This document shows, piece after piece, positions 10,309-19,688 of a stretch of DNA of 64,000 nucleotides. A program made the position numbers and the translations under genes. The first letter of the stretch is position 1. The number at the start of each line of letters is the position of its first letter. This DNA is from Leeuwenhoekiella sp044542075 (GTDB taxonomy: Bacteria; Bacteroidota; Bacteroidia; Flavobacteriales; Flavobacteriaceae): the NCBI RefSeq assembly GCF_044542075.1, contig NZ_JBITTU010000001.1:124001-188000 (forward strand), in the 5' to 3' direction. The notes under the pieces are model-generated. The model was given only the letters and a program-made list of their open reading frames with translations, was not told the origin of the DNA and did no database searches.

Positions 10309-11424
10309 TTATTCAGATTTAAACGATTTTATAACTGCGAGCTGTTCATCTGTTAATGCATTACCGTCAAAAAAAGCAGCTCCTTTTGCGCCGTTATCTT
10401 TAGCTTGATTAATTGCTTCTTTCAATTGTTCTGGACTCATTTCCGGAACGTAAATCCCCGTATGCAACTCAGTATCTGAACCTTCAAGATCTTTAACTCC
10501 CTGGCGGGTTGCAAAACCTATCCAGTCTATCTCTTCATTATAAAAGTTATTATAAATCATTGGCAATACCACATCTATGTTCCATTTATCCCAACGCTGG
10601 CGTACCATATGGTCTGCCATTTCCGGATACGGAAAAACCGCCCCTGTAAGTAACTTTCCATTTTCATGAACAATTTTATAGGCATCATCAACCACTGCTT
10701 TTATTTGATTTAAACGGAATTGTTTCCACTCCATATCAATTGCAGTATTGTGAGATTCTAGCGGGTTTTTATGATGCTCTTCTTCAAACTTTGCTATACA
10801 AGCATCACAATAGCAAAAATCATATTCTGCAAGCTCCTCATCCTGTACAAGGTCATATTTAGGCAACAAACCTATAGGCAGAAACACATCTGGGAAACGT
10901 ATGTAGTCCAGGTGAAAACTCGTCACACCTTCTACTTTACTCATCTTGTCAATTAAACCTAAAACATGCTCTCTAGATTCTTTACGGGTAGGACATAAAA
11001 ACTGATAGTAATCTACATAAGGGCGGGTTTCAAAACTAGACTCACCATTGCGATTTACGACATACCACTCTGGATGCTGCATTGCAATAGAATCTCCTGG
11101 GCGGTTCATTGTAAACATCCACGCGTGAACTTCAAGACCTTCGTTAACTGCTAAAGGAGTTAATCGTCCCAGCAAATCTGCATCTGCATTGGTATTAATT
11201 AAAACAGCATCAATACCATTATCACTGTATTTTTTAAATTCTGTCGTGTACGACTCATCAGTACGGCTGGCATCTGCAGTCATCCACGTCCAGAATTTAA
11301 AATCTGTAGCCGTCTCTGTTACTTCTTCTGCTTTTTTCTTGTTCTCTTTAGGATGCATATTGTCTATGCAAGAGGTTGTAGCAATGATAGCTACAAGCAT
11401 CATAAATAGATGTTTTAATCTCAT
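10309..11424 (-). CDS. GHL10-type (DUF187-like) putative glycoside hydrolase, lipoprotein
   Basis: 371 residues. Lipoprotein signal with Cys19 (VAIIATTSCIDNM). The body is a TIM-barrel resembling the glycosyl hydrolase-like 10 family: DAVLINTNADADLLGRL, GLEVHAWMFTMNRPGD, HPEWYVVNRNGES, then VTSFHLDYIRFPD and later DVVLPMIYNNFY. The pair of acidic residues around LDYIRFPD is where such enzymes carry catalytic or binding side chains. A cysteine-bearing stretch EYDFCYCDACIAKFEEE sits mid-barrel. The substrate is unknown. Its place in the same operon as GH92, GH20 and GH130 genes makes a glycan role likely. It abuts the GH92 gene downstream without a gap. Confidence 0.75.
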   Translation of the reverse strand: MRLKHLFMMLVAIIATTSCIDNMHPKENKKKAEEVTETATDFKFWTWMTADASRTDESYTTEFKKYSDNGIDAVLINTNADADLLGRLTPLAVNEGLEVHAWMFTMNRPGDSIAMQHPEWYVVNRNGESSFETRPYVDYYQFLCPTRKESREHVLGLIDKMSKVEGVTSFHLDYIRFPDVFLPIGLLPKYDLVQDEELAEYDFCYCDACIAKFEEEHHKNPLESHNTAIDMEWKQFRLNQIKAVVDDAYKIVHENGKLLTGAVFPYPEMADHMVRQRWDKWNIDVVLPMIYNNFYNEEIDWIGFATRQGVKDLEGSDTELHTGIYVPEMSPEQLKEAINQAKDNGAKGAAFFDGNALTDEQLAVIKSFKSE

Positions 11425-11431
11425 AGTTGTA

Positions 11432-12490
11432 TTATTTAATTTTTGAATATTTGCCGTCTTCTCTTATACTGTACACTGCATTAGAGAACGGACTTTCTAC
11501 TGTAATAGACCAGCCGTACGTATGGTTTTCTAATACAGGAGTAATTGTTTTACTTTCTAATTTAAATGTCTGTGCCTGCAGATCGCTTAAACGTGTTGCC
11601 CAGGTATTGTGTTTTGAAAAATATGTTTTTTGCTTTCGGTAGATTTCATATAATTTCCAGCGTAATTTCTCGTCTTGAGGAATTGTAAACACAACTTTCT
11701 CCGTAGGTGGTTTAGCGGAAAAATATACATAGCCCCAATGCTCGGGTTCATGCATATTGATCACTCCTTGCGGGGACCAAACCCAATTATATTCAGGCAA
11801 AAATTTTCCCGAAGCATCTTTTTTACGGCTGTATTTTCCATTTTCTAAAGTGTGATCCCAGTTTACGCGAGAAAAATTGATTCGCCAAAATTTATCTATT
11901 GGTAAATCATTTGATCCGCTTGCTTCGGTTAATACAGACCACGGCATAGCTATTTCTACACTCCAGCTCGTATCTATATCACTCGGGTCATTTAATGTCC
12001 CATTAATAGAAACAGCAGATTGTAATCCCTGTATATCCCAACTGTCTAAAACCGGCGCAGACTCTCGATAAGGTTTCGCTAAAAGCAAATCCCAAATCGT
12101 GTTGAGGGAATTCATCTCAAACTCGTAATAGTTATGTGTATCCCCGTCAGGATCAATAAATATTTCAAAATCGTTATTGTAAAATATAACGGTATCGCGT
12201 TGCTTTAGGGTTGCCCAGATATGCGGTTCTATTAATTCGGCATAGAAATACAAATTATCATCATCCCACAACATTTTAAAACGAGTTTGATATTTTGGAG
12301 TCTTTACACCTTCTATATCAATAAATTCCTCAGAAAACTCTGCCTGTTGCCAAACACCTTCGTTTCCTTTACCATCAATAGTTAGTGGAGCTTCAATATG
12401 ATGCGCTACATAAGAACGAGGAGTGATTTTTTGGGCTACGCCCGAAAAACAAAACAGAAAGACTAAAAGTGTAAAGCTGAATGTATTCAT
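11432..12490 (-). CDS. CBM9-like carbohydrate-binding protein, secreted
   Basis: 352 residues with signal peptide MNTFSFTLLVFLFCFSGVAQ. The first 240 residues match the carbohydrate-binding family 9-like layout: PLTIDGKGNEGVWQQAEFSE, FKMLWDDDNLYFYAELIEP, VIFYNNDFEIFIDPDGDTHN, YYEFEMNSLNTIWDLLLAKP and WSVEIAMPWSVL. The C-terminal 100 residues have no domain I recognise. Family members bind sugars and often accompany glycan hydrolases; no catalytic role is evident. It lies 7 bases upstream of the GHL10 gene and 3 bases downstream of the GH130 gene. It probably captures glycan fragments in the periplasm or at the surface. Confidence 0.8.
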   Translation of the reverse strand: MNTFSFTLLVFLFCFSGVAQKITPRSYVAHHIEAPLTIDGKGNEGVWQQAEFSEEFIDIEGVKTPKYQTRFKMLWDDDNLYFYAELIEPHIWATLKQRDTVIFYNNDFEIFIDPDGDTHNYYEFEMNSLNTIWDLLLAKPYRESAPVLDSWDIQGLQSAVSINGTLNDPSDIDTSWSVEIAMPWSVLTEASGSNDLPIDKFWRINFSRVNWDHTLENGKYSRKKDASGKFLPEYNWVWSPQGVINMHEPEHWGYVYFSAKPPTEKVVFTIPQDEKLRWKLYEIYRKQKTYFSKHNTWATRLSDLQAQTFKLESKTITPVLENHTYGWSITVESPFSNAVYSIREDGKYSKIK

Positions 12491-12493
12491 AAG

Positions 12494-13465
12494 TTACAGA
12501 CTATTATTTTTTACAAAATCTATGATTTCGCTCAATTTCCCAAAAGCTACCGAAGTTACCGTATCTGCAGCACCATAATACAATGCCACTTTATCTTCTT
12601 CTATAGAATGCAAAGTTGCACACGGAAATAATACATTTGCCACATCACCTACCAATTCATAAGGTGCTGCCGGAGCCAGTAAATAGGGCTGACTGCGATA
12701 TAATACCTTATCAGGATTTTCAATATCTAATAGCGCTGCCCCTACCGAATATCTAAACCCATTACATGTATTGATCACACCGTGATAGAATAATAACCAG
12801 CCTTCATCTGTTAATATAGGTACAGGACCTGCCCCTATTTTTGTACACTGCCACGCACTATCGACAAATGGAGTCACTTTCATCACGCAACGGTGTTCAC
12901 CCCAATACTTCATATCGGGGCTGTAGCTGATGTAAATATCACCAAAAGGTGTATGCCCATTATCGCTAGGACGGCTCAACATAGCATATTTACCATTGAT
13001 TTTCTGTGGAAATAAAACGCCATTACGATTAAAGGGGAGAAAGGCGTTTTCGCACTGAAAAAATTCTTTAAAATCAAAAGTATAACCTATACCTATAGTT
13101 GGGCCGTGATAGCCATTACACCAGGTAATCCAGTAGCGGTCTTCAATAAAACACACTCGCGGGTCGTACTTATAATCAGATTCAATCATCTCGGTATTGC
13201 CGGCACCAAAGGCAATTGGGTCGTGATTGATATCCCAGTTGATTCCGTCTTTACTAAAGCCTGCAAAAATGTTCATTTGCACCGCTTTATTATCACATCT
13301 AAATACTCCTGCAAAACCATCTTCAAAAGGTACTACTGCAGAGTTAAAAATACTGTTAGAACTTGGGATGGCATACCGGTCTATAATAGGGTTCGCATCA
13401 TAGCGCCACATTACATCTGTATTGTTTGCCGGTCTATCTTGCCAGGGGATTTGGGTTGTACTCAT
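12494..13465 (-). CDS. GH130 family beta-mannosyl phosphorylase
   Basis: 323 residues from the ATG at 13463-13465 (MSTTQIPWQDRP); an in-frame ATG seven codons upstream is less likely. There is no signal peptide, so it acts in the cytoplasm. GH130 five-bladed propeller features are NSIFNSAVVPFEDGFAGVFR, the catalytic-Asp segment KYDPRVCFIEDRYWITW, then GPVPILTDEGWLLFYHGV and ALLDIENPDKVLYRS. GH130 enzymes phosphorolyse beta-1,4-mannosides. Members near N-glycan enzymes cleave Man-beta-1,4-GlcNAc to mannose-1-P and GlcNAc, which fits here because GH92 and GH20 would leave that core disaccharide. A symporter gene lies 52 bases upstream and could import it. The exact acceptor specificity is inferred from context. 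Confidence 0.9.
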   Translation of the reverse strand: MSTTQIPWQDRPANNTDVMWRYDANPIIDRYAIPSSNSIFNSAVVPFEDGFAGVFRCDNKAVQMNIFAGFSKDGINWDINHDPIAFGAGNTEMIESDYKYDPRVCFIEDRYWITWCNGYHGPTIGIGYTFDFKEFFQCENAFLPFNRNGVLFPQKINGKYAMLSRPSDNGHTPFGDIYISYSPDMKYWGEHRCVMKVTPFVDSAWQCTKIGAGPVPILTDEGWLLFYHGVINTCNGFRYSVGAALLDIENPDKVLYRSQPYLLAPAAPYELVGDVANVLFPCATLHSIEEDKVALYYGAADTVTSVAFGKLSEIIDFVKNNSL

Positions 13466-13517
13466 AATCGTATTTATCGTTATCATTTTACCTGAAAACA
13501 GGCATCTTATATTTGTA

Positions 13518-15389
13518 TTAATCTAATTTTTTAACCTTATCCAACCAGGTAAATTTTAAAATCAATGTGGTGACTCCAAAAACTAAAAAGCTTATCGCTG
13601 TCTTATTATAGTCACGTACTATTAGAAAAATAGGCAGTAAAATCATACTCGACTGCCATACTATACCTATTGCACAATTGAACATATCAATTTTAAAGTC
13701 TTTATTCTTCCCTATTTGTTCGGTTTCGGTGAGTTGCTCTCGCACCGGTTTCCACCAGCCCCATGGATGTACCGATGTATAAAAACTTTTAAGAGTTGCA
13801 ATTGCCGTAGGGGGCGTAAAATAAGTTCCTAAAAATGAACCTAAAAGTGAAAATCCAAAAATTACCGGGAATAAGTATATGGCCGGAATTTGGGCGTATT
13901 GATATAATAAGGAACCCTCTTCATAAGTTGACGCACCCTGATCTATTATATATTGCAACGTCGCTACAATTAACCCTGAAAGCATTCCCCAGAAATATCC
14001 CCAGCCGTTAAAACGCCACCAGATCCATTTTAAGAAATTTGCGGCTACATAACCTCCATAAAGTGCACTGGTAATCCATAAAGTGATTGAGTTTATAGAA
14101 TCTGCAAAAAAGCCCATAATAACACCAAGAATCACCACTGCAAAAGAGGCGATATGACTTGCTTTTACATAATGATTATCTGAAGCTTCTGGTTTAAAGT
14201 ACTTTTTATAAATATCATTTACGATATAGGCGGGTCCTGCATTTACAAATGCTGAAAACGTTGACATAAATGCAGCAAGTAGCCCTGCGAGCATCAGTCC
14301 TTTTATACCTACAGGCACGTGATTATTAATAACCTGCGGTAAAATAACTTCAAGATCATTACCACTTATACCGCCTTGCGCAGCAAGCTCTGGAGCTATA
14401 AATACCAGACCTAATAATACAATTGCCGCAATCATTAAATATCTGGGAATAAACAGCACTAAATTTGTGAAACCGCTCATGTAGGCTGCATCTTTTACCG
14501 TTCGGGTTGACAAAATACGCTGCATGTCATAACTGGGTGTAGGCCCTGCAATACTTGCAAAAATGCCTTTAAACAAACTCATACCCACAAAGGCTCCAAA
14601 CATTTTATAACCTTGCGAATCTATTAACGCATTAAAGCTTTCAAAATCGCCGGCCCAAAAACCGGTTAGCTCACTGCCAAATGCTACATTAGTCCATTCT
14701 GCGGGAATAAGCGCAGTTACCTGCGCATCTGTAAATGCGTAAAAAGTATATCCCGCAACCAGAACACCTGCCAATACCATTATACCAAACTGCAATACTT
14801 CGGTAGAAACCACAGAGAACATTCCGCCTTTAATGGTATAAATCGTAGTTAAAAAAATAAGCACTAAGGCATAAACCTGTTCTGAATTTAAAAGCTGCGT
14901 ATCTGCAATCACCAGACTTACATCCCACGGGAGAATAACAGTCATAAATTTACCTACACCTTCAAAGAAATAAGCGATAAAACCTACCGAAGCCACAACA
15001 GCAAATATTGCGACAATAAGATGTGAAGCACGGCCTGCTTTATCATCTCCAAAACGAGAAAGAATCCATTCAGAACCGGTCATCACGCCCGATCTTCTAA
15101 TCCATACGGCCAGAAACATCATCACAAAAATCTGATTAAATATGGGCCACATCCACATAAACATGAAGCTTTTTACGCCATATAAAAACAAGATTCCCAC
15201 CATCCAGGCAGTTCCCGAAACGTCAAACATTCCCGAACCATTACTAAGGCCTAAATAGTACCATTTTATACTTTTACCTCCTAGAAAGTAGGAGTCTAAT
15301 CCCTTTGAAGCTTTTTTAGCTACCCACACACCTATACCTATGGTGGCTAGTAAATAAACTGCAATAATTAGTATATCTATACTGTTCAT
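13518..15389 (-). CDS. Sodium/solute symporter (SSS family), probable glycan-fragment importer
   Basis: 623 residues with about 13-14 hydrophobic segments. The N-terminus (SIDILIIAVYLLATIGIGVW, then KASKGLDSYFLGGKSIKWYY and LGLSNGSGMFDVSGTAWMVG) is the classic SSS first-helices region with the sodium-site glycines. Internal motifs include GPTPSYDMQRILSTRTVKDA and GLLAAFMSTFSAFVNAGPAY. The family drives uptake by sodium symport at the inner membrane. The gene sits between GH92 (upstream, 2 bases) and GH130 (downstream), so the transported sugar is probably mannose or Man-GlcNAc; this is inference. At 623 residues it is longer than the usual 500-550, owing to C-terminal extra helices. Confidence 0.92.
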   Translation of the reverse strand: MNSIDILIIAVYLLATIGIGVWVAKKASKGLDSYFLGGKSIKWYYLGLSNGSGMFDVSGTAWMVGILFLYGVKSFMFMWMWPIFNQIFVMMFLAVWIRRSGVMTGSEWILSRFGDDKAGRASHLIVAIFAVVASVGFIAYFFEGVGKFMTVILPWDVSLVIADTQLLNSEQVYALVLIFLTTIYTIKGGMFSVVSTEVLQFGIMVLAGVLVAGYTFYAFTDAQVTALIPAEWTNVAFGSELTGFWAGDFESFNALIDSQGYKMFGAFVGMSLFKGIFASIAGPTPSYDMQRILSTRTVKDAAYMSGFTNLVLFIPRYLMIAAIVLLGLVFIAPELAAQGGISGNDLEVILPQVINNHVPVGIKGLMLAGLLAAFMSTFSAFVNAGPAYIVNDIYKKYFKPEASDNHYVKASHIASFAVVILGVIMGFFADSINSITLWITSALYGGYVAANFLKWIWWRFNGWGYFWGMLSGLIVATLQYIIDQGASTYEEGSLLYQYAQIPAIYLFPVIFGFSLLGSFLGTYFTPPTAIATLKSFYTSVHPWGWWKPVREQLTETEQIGKNKDFKIDMFNCAIGIVWQSSMILLPIFLIVRDYNKTAISFLVFGVTTLILKFTWLDKVKKLD

Positions 15390-15391
15390 CT

Positions 15392-17647
15392 CTAGTTTAC
15401 CGTCTTAGTTACTCCCCACTTTTTATTAGGTGCAGACCCCATCACAAACTTGAGCTCACCGCCTTTTAAAAGTTGGTCGTGTGTAATTTGAGTTTGATTG
15501 AAAACTCCCCCATTAAGAGTTGCAGATTGAATGTAAAAATTAGCTTCAGAAACCCCTTGTGCGATTATACTGAAGGTTTTTCCGTTAGGTAAATTAATGG
15601 TTGATTTTTCAAAAATGGGACTTCCTATTTCGTAAGCTGCACTTGCCGGATTAAATGGGTAAAGTCCCATAGAACTCCATACATACCAGGCAGACATCTG
15701 GCCGGCATCTTCATTACCACTCAACCCATTAGGCGTTGTATTGTATTGTGTTTTTAGAATCTGATTAATCCAGTATTGGGTTTTCCAGGGTTTACCGGCT
15801 TTGTTAAATAAATAAGCGATGTGATGACTAGGCTCATTTCCGTGTGCATATTGCCCTATTAAACCAGATATATCTGCAGAAACATTATCTCCGGTTATTT
15901 CAGAACTTTGAGTAAAAAGCTGCTCCAACATTTTAGTAAAAGGTGCTGCCCCGCCATGAAGTTTTATAAAATTATCTGTATCGTGAAGTACAAACCAACT
16001 GTGCTGCCACGCATTACCTTCAGTATAATCTGTGTTTTTCATATGTTGAGAAAACTTAGGATCAAAAGGTACATGCCACACACCATTTGCAGATTTGCCA
16101 CGCATAAAACCGGTTTCTGAGTCATACAACTGCTCATACGACTTAGAACGTTTTGAAAAATACTCGTAATCTGCGGTATGCCCCAGCGCTTTAGCCATCT
16201 CAGCTACACACCAGTCATTGTAAGCATATTCTAACGTGTAGGTTACAGATTCGTCTATTTTATCATAAGGGATATACCCATATTCTTTAAGATACTCTAG
16301 TCCCCGCTCATCACGCATTTGTGTGTGTTTTATCGCCTCAAAAGCCTTTTCTACATCAAAGCCTTTAATACCTTTAAAATATGCTTCAGTAATTACGGGT
16401 ATCGCGTGATTTCCTGTCATGGTATTGGTTTCATTGCCATAAAGCGTCCATACGGGTAAGCTCTTATGTACTTGATAGTACGCCAACATAGAGTTGACAA
16501 TAGCTGTGGTTTTATTAGGTTGAATTAATGCGAGCAAGGGGTTTTCAGCTCTAAAAGTATCCCACAGCGAAAGCGTTGAATATGCTGTAAAATCTACTTT
16601 TACAATGCTGTCATTTTCCTGACGGAATTCTCCATTTACATCGCTAAAAGTTACCGGCGCAATTTGTGTATGGTATAATGCCGAATAAAAAATTGTCTTT
16701 AAAGAATCTGTAGGGGTTTCTACTACAATATGCTGTAACTGTTCATTCCAGGCTTGCTGCGCGGCAGTTTTAGCCTGTTCAAAATTCATGTTAGCCGAAG
16801 CTTTCATATTTTCTTTTGCATTAGCAACACTCACCGAAGAAACCGAAATTTTGACCTCAACATCACGACTTCCATCTATATCAAAAAAGAATTGAGCCGC
16901 TGTATTTTTCCCGACTACGCTAGCTGTTTTTTGAATGTTTTTATCCTGTATTAATTGATATCTCGAAATAGGCTTTGAGAAAGTCGCCACATAAAAAACC
17001 TTTTGATTTTTTGCCCAACCTGTAGTATTCCTGTAGCCGCTAATCGTATTTTTATCTTCTACGTGTATCGCTGTCTCCATTGTCGCATCCCAGTTAATCG
17101 CAAAACCAAGATCAAGTACTACAGAAGGCTCACCTGCACCCTCGTAATTGTATTTTTGAAACGCTGTGCGCTGTGTAGCTGTAAGTCTCACCTTAATTTG
17201 AGGATCTTCAAGATAAACCGAGTAGTAGCCCGGTGAAGCGCTTTCACGCTTATGTGAGTATTTTGAAATATAAGGGCGTTCTAATCTACTGGAATAGGTT
17301 CTCGTTAAGTCAAGTTCTTTCGCTGTAGGCATAAATAATAGATCTGCTAAATCACCTATACCGGTGCCACTTAAGTGCAACTGACTAAAACCAGACACGA
17401 TAGAATCTGAATAATGATACCCTGAGCACCAGTCCCAACCATTTGTACCATTGTCTGGACTTACCTGCACCATACCAAACGGCATCGTAGCACCAGGATA
17501 GGTGTGCCCGTGACCACCGGTACCTATAAATGGATCTACATAAGCCGCTAAATCAAACGCTGGTTTAGAAAGATTTTCCTTTTTTTCTTCGGTTTTACAA
17601 GAAAAAAAAGCGGTTATGAGTAAAATATAAATAGATTTTTTTAACAT
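15392..17647 (-). CDS. GH92 alpha-mannosidase, lipoprotein
   Basis: 751 residues. Lipoprotein signal with Cys17 (LLITAFFSCKTEEKK). GH92 hallmarks are YVDPFIGTGGHGHTYPGATM, SGFSQLHLSGTGIGDLADLL, LSLWDTFRAENPL, YAHGNEPSHHIAYLFN and SGNEDAGQMSAWYVWSSMGL. It resembles the GH92 at 8.1-10.3 kb more than the one at 3.5-5.8 kb. It is the first gene of the minus-strand run, so the operon promoter should lie in the 141-base gap shared with the divergent kinase gene. It is expected at the outer membrane or in the periplasm, trimming alpha-mannose from glycans; alpha-1,2 linkage is the usual activity of this NEPSHH group. Confidence 0.95.
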   Translation of the reverse strand: MLKKSIYILLITAFFSCKTEEKKENLSKPAFDLAAYVDPFIGTGGHGHTYPGATMPFGMVQVSPDNGTNGWDWCSGYHYSDSIVSGFSQLHLSGTGIGDLADLLFMPTAKELDLTRTYSSRLERPYISKYSHKRESASPGYYSVYLEDPQIKVRLTATQRTAFQKYNYEGAGEPSVVLDLGFAINWDATMETAIHVEDKNTISGYRNTTGWAKNQKVFYVATFSKPISRYQLIQDKNIQKTASVVGKNTAAQFFFDIDGSRDVEVKISVSSVSVANAKENMKASANMNFEQAKTAAQQAWNEQLQHIVVETPTDSLKTIFYSALYHTQIAPVTFSDVNGEFRQENDSIVKVDFTAYSTLSLWDTFRAENPLLALIQPNKTTAIVNSMLAYYQVHKSLPVWTLYGNETNTMTGNHAIPVITEAYFKGIKGFDVEKAFEAIKHTQMRDERGLEYLKEYGYIPYDKIDESVTYTLEYAYNDWCVAEMAKALGHTADYEYFSKRSKSYEQLYDSETGFMRGKSANGVWHVPFDPKFSQHMKNTDYTEGNAWQHSWFVLHDTDNFIKLHGGAAPFTKMLEQLFTQSSEITGDNVSADISGLIGQYAHGNEPSHHIAYLFNKAGKPWKTQYWINQILKTQYNTTPNGLSGNEDAGQMSAWYVWSSMGLYPFNPASAAYEIGSPIFEKSTINLPNGKTFSIIAQGVSEANFYIQSATLNGGVFNQTQITHDQLLKGGELKFVMGSAPNKKWGVTKTVN

Positions 17648-17788
17648 TTGTAAGCTTATTTTTTGCCTTGACAGTGTGAACTGTTAAGATTTTTAATAAA
17701 TATGTAATATATTATAACGGTATAAGTTTTTTATTAGACCAACAACAGTTCTCAAAAGCTAAACAGCTTAAAATTCATTTTTAGAACA
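17648..17788. promoter_or_regulatory. Divergent intergenic region between GH92 operon and LytS-type kinase
   Basis: These 141 bases separate the first gene of the glycan operon (minus) from the sensor kinase gene (plus), so both promoters must fit here. The stretch is very AT-rich (around 17700-17730). I could not find a convincing TAnnTTTG box on either strand, and no long dyad stands out. This is a positional call only. Confidence 0.4.
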
Positions 17789-18874
17789 ATGGCCCTAAGC
17801 GCTACACTCAAGAATAATTTGTTGCTAAATGCAACAACCGGCTACAAGATAAACAGCTCACACCACGTCATATTCTGGTTGGTTTATTTCTTATTTAACT
17901 TTTTGCGGTGGGGCAGTTATTATGAAGATTATTTCTACTCGTTTAAGTCTAATTTACTAGGCTTCCCCATACATATGACGTTATCATATTTTACAATTTA
18001 TGTACTCATACCCCTATTTATATATAAGCGAAAATACATCTTCTTCATATTGAGTTTAGTAGTCGCTATTTTTATAATGGTTGTCGTAAAGTACGAGCTC
18101 ACTTATTTCTTAATTAGCAATAATGTCTGGCCTGAAGGTCCCGAAGAAACCACGAGTCTCAATGTAAATTACATCGTAGTCATGATGCTGGGCGAACTAT
18201 ATGTAATCTCTTTTGTTACCGCTATTAAAATAACTATAGATTGGATGCGAGAACGCCAGCTGGCAGCCACTCTTGCCGCTTCGCAGTTAGAAACAGAATT
18301 ACGATTTTTGAGATCACAAATCTCACCACATTTTTTCTTTAATACACTAAATAATATCTATTCATTAAGTTTAGAAAAATCTGAAAATACACCAGATACC
18401 ATTTTAAAATTATCAGATTTAATGAGGTATTTACTTTATGAGACTAAAGAAAAACGGCAGTCTCTTGCAAAAGAGATTAAGTTTATAAATAACTATTTAG
18501 ATCTGGAGCGCATACGCTATAATCACAAACTTGATTTGAGTTTTAATGTTACGGGCAATCCCAGAGGAAAAAAAATTGCTCCGATGCTACTCATTCATTT
18601 TATTGAAAATGGCTTTAAGCACGGAGCCAATAAAAATATAGGAATGGTATCTATTAAAATAGATCTTACCATAGATGAAGACGTTCTCTATTTTAAAATG
18701 AGTAACACCCTACCTCAAAAGGATTTAAAAAATAACATTCCAGATGTAGGCGGAATAGGTATTGAAAATATTGAAAAACGTCTTAAATTGGGCTACGGAG
18801 CACAGGATTATGACCTCAAGATTTTTTCAGAAGATGGGGAGTATAAAGTACATTTAAAATTAAAGTTATTATGA
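17789..18874 (+). CDS. LytS/YehU-type sensor histidine kinase
   Basis: 361 residues. Four hydrophobic segments (about 26-40, 54-80, 82-112 and 126-150) are followed by a short coil and the His_kinase domain, with the phospho-acceptor in FLRSQISPHFFFNTLNNIYS (His181). The ATPase part contains PMLLIHFIENGFKHGAN (N-box) and a later glycine motif GGIGIENIEKRLKLGYG. These kinases usually pair with a LytTR regulator, and the next gene is one, overlapping by 4 bases (ATGA). The input is unknown; the membrane part has no large periplasmic sensor. It is divergent from the glycan operon, so control of that operon is plausible but unproven. Confidence 0.93.
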   Translation: MALSATLKNNLLLNATTGYKINSSHHVIFWLVYFLFNFLRWGSYYEDYFYSFKSNLLGFPIHMTLSYFTIYVLIPLFIYKRKYIFFILSLVVAIFIMVVVKYELTYFLISNNVWPEGPEETTSLNVNYIVVMMLGELYVISFVTAIKITIDWMRERQLAATLAASQLETELRFLRSQISPHFFFNTLNNIYSLSLEKSENTPDTILKLSDLMRYLLYETKEKRQSLAKEIKFINNYLDLERIRYNHKLDLSFNVTGNPRGKKIAPMLLIHFIENGFKHGANKNIGMVSIKIDLTIDEDVLYFKMSNTLPQKDLKNNIPDVGGIGIENIEKRLKLGYGAQDYDLKIFSEDGEYKVHLKLKLL

Positions 18875-19578
18875 GTTTACAATGTGTAATAATAGATGAT
18901 GAACCTCTGGCAATCAATGTCATTAAAAACCACATTACAAAACTTAGTACACTCAATGTTATTCAAACATTTGATAATGCAATCTCGTGTATTGATTTTT
19001 TAAGAAATAATCCTTGCGATTTAATATTTCTAGATATAAATATGCCAGTTTTAGATGGCTTAAGTTTTCTAAAAAGTCTTGATAAAAAACCAATGGTTAT
19101 ATTAACTACGGCTCATGAAGAATACGCCGTACAAGGTTTTGAACTCGAAGTTTTAGACTATTTAGTAAAACCTATTTCGTTTCCGCGGTTTTTAAAAGCT
19201 ACAAATAAGGCGCTTTCTAAACATCAAGAACAACAGAAACCTAAGGGAGATACAGATTCTATTTTTGTCAAAGTAGATAAGAAAAAAATGAAGAAAGTAT
19301 ATCTAGATGATATTCTTCTTATTGAAAGCCTCAAAGATTATATTAAGATTATTACCACCAGCGGCAACTATGTAGTTCACCAGACCTTAGGAAGTTTTAC
19401 AGATGAGTTGCCTACCCCAAAATTTATACGCATACACAGATCTTACACGGCTAATATCACAAAAGTAGATGCCGTCGAAGGTAATAGTGTTGAGATTGCT
19501 AATAAGCGCTATACTATAGGTCGCAATTATTTAGAAGATGCAAAAAATGCTATTTTACACAATCAAACCGGAAACTAG
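18871..19578 (+). CDS. LytTR-family response regulator
   Basis: 235 residues. The receiver domain occupies about 1-120, with the acidic pair in VIIDDEPLA, the phospho-acceptor Asp55 in FLDINMPVLDG, Thr in ILTTAHEEYA and Lys in LVKPISFPRF. A LytTR DNA-binding domain follows (about 135-232: FVKVDKKKMKKVYLDDILLI, SLKDYIKI, HQTLGSF, IRIHRSYTAN). The family binds direct repeats upstream of target promoters. It overlaps the kinase gene by four bases, which indicates translational coupling. Likely targets are the neighbouring divergent operon, though LytTR regulators can act elsewhere. Confidence 0.95.
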   Translation: MSLQCVIIDDEPLAINVIKNHITKLSTLNVIQTFDNAISCIDFLRNNPCDLIFLDINMPVLDGLSFLKSLDKKPMVILTTAHEEYAVQGFELEVLDYLVKPISFPRFLKATNKALSKHQEQQKPKGDTDSIFVKVDKKKMKKVYLDDILLIESLKDYIKIITTSGNYVVHQTLGSFTDELPTPKFIRIHRSYTANITKVDAVEGNSVEIANKRYTIGRNYLEDAKNAILHNQTGN

Positions 19579-19662
19579 CTTCTTGATTATCAATAATTCA
19601 AAAAATTAAGAATCGCAATTCTACATAGTAAACAGTTAACATAATAGCATAAGTTATTTTGC

Positions 19663-19670
19663 TATTTTTG
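19663..19670 (+). promoter_or_regulatory. Possible -7 box (TATTTTTG) for the coiled-coil protein gene
   Basis: TATTTTTG fits the flavobacterial TAnnTTTG consensus and lies 18 bases upstream of the ATG at 19689. No good TTG sits 17-23 bases upstream of it, so support is partial. If real, it rules out the longer reading frame starting at 19659. Confidence 0.35.
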
Positions 19671-19688
19671 ATTCAAAATTTTAACTGT

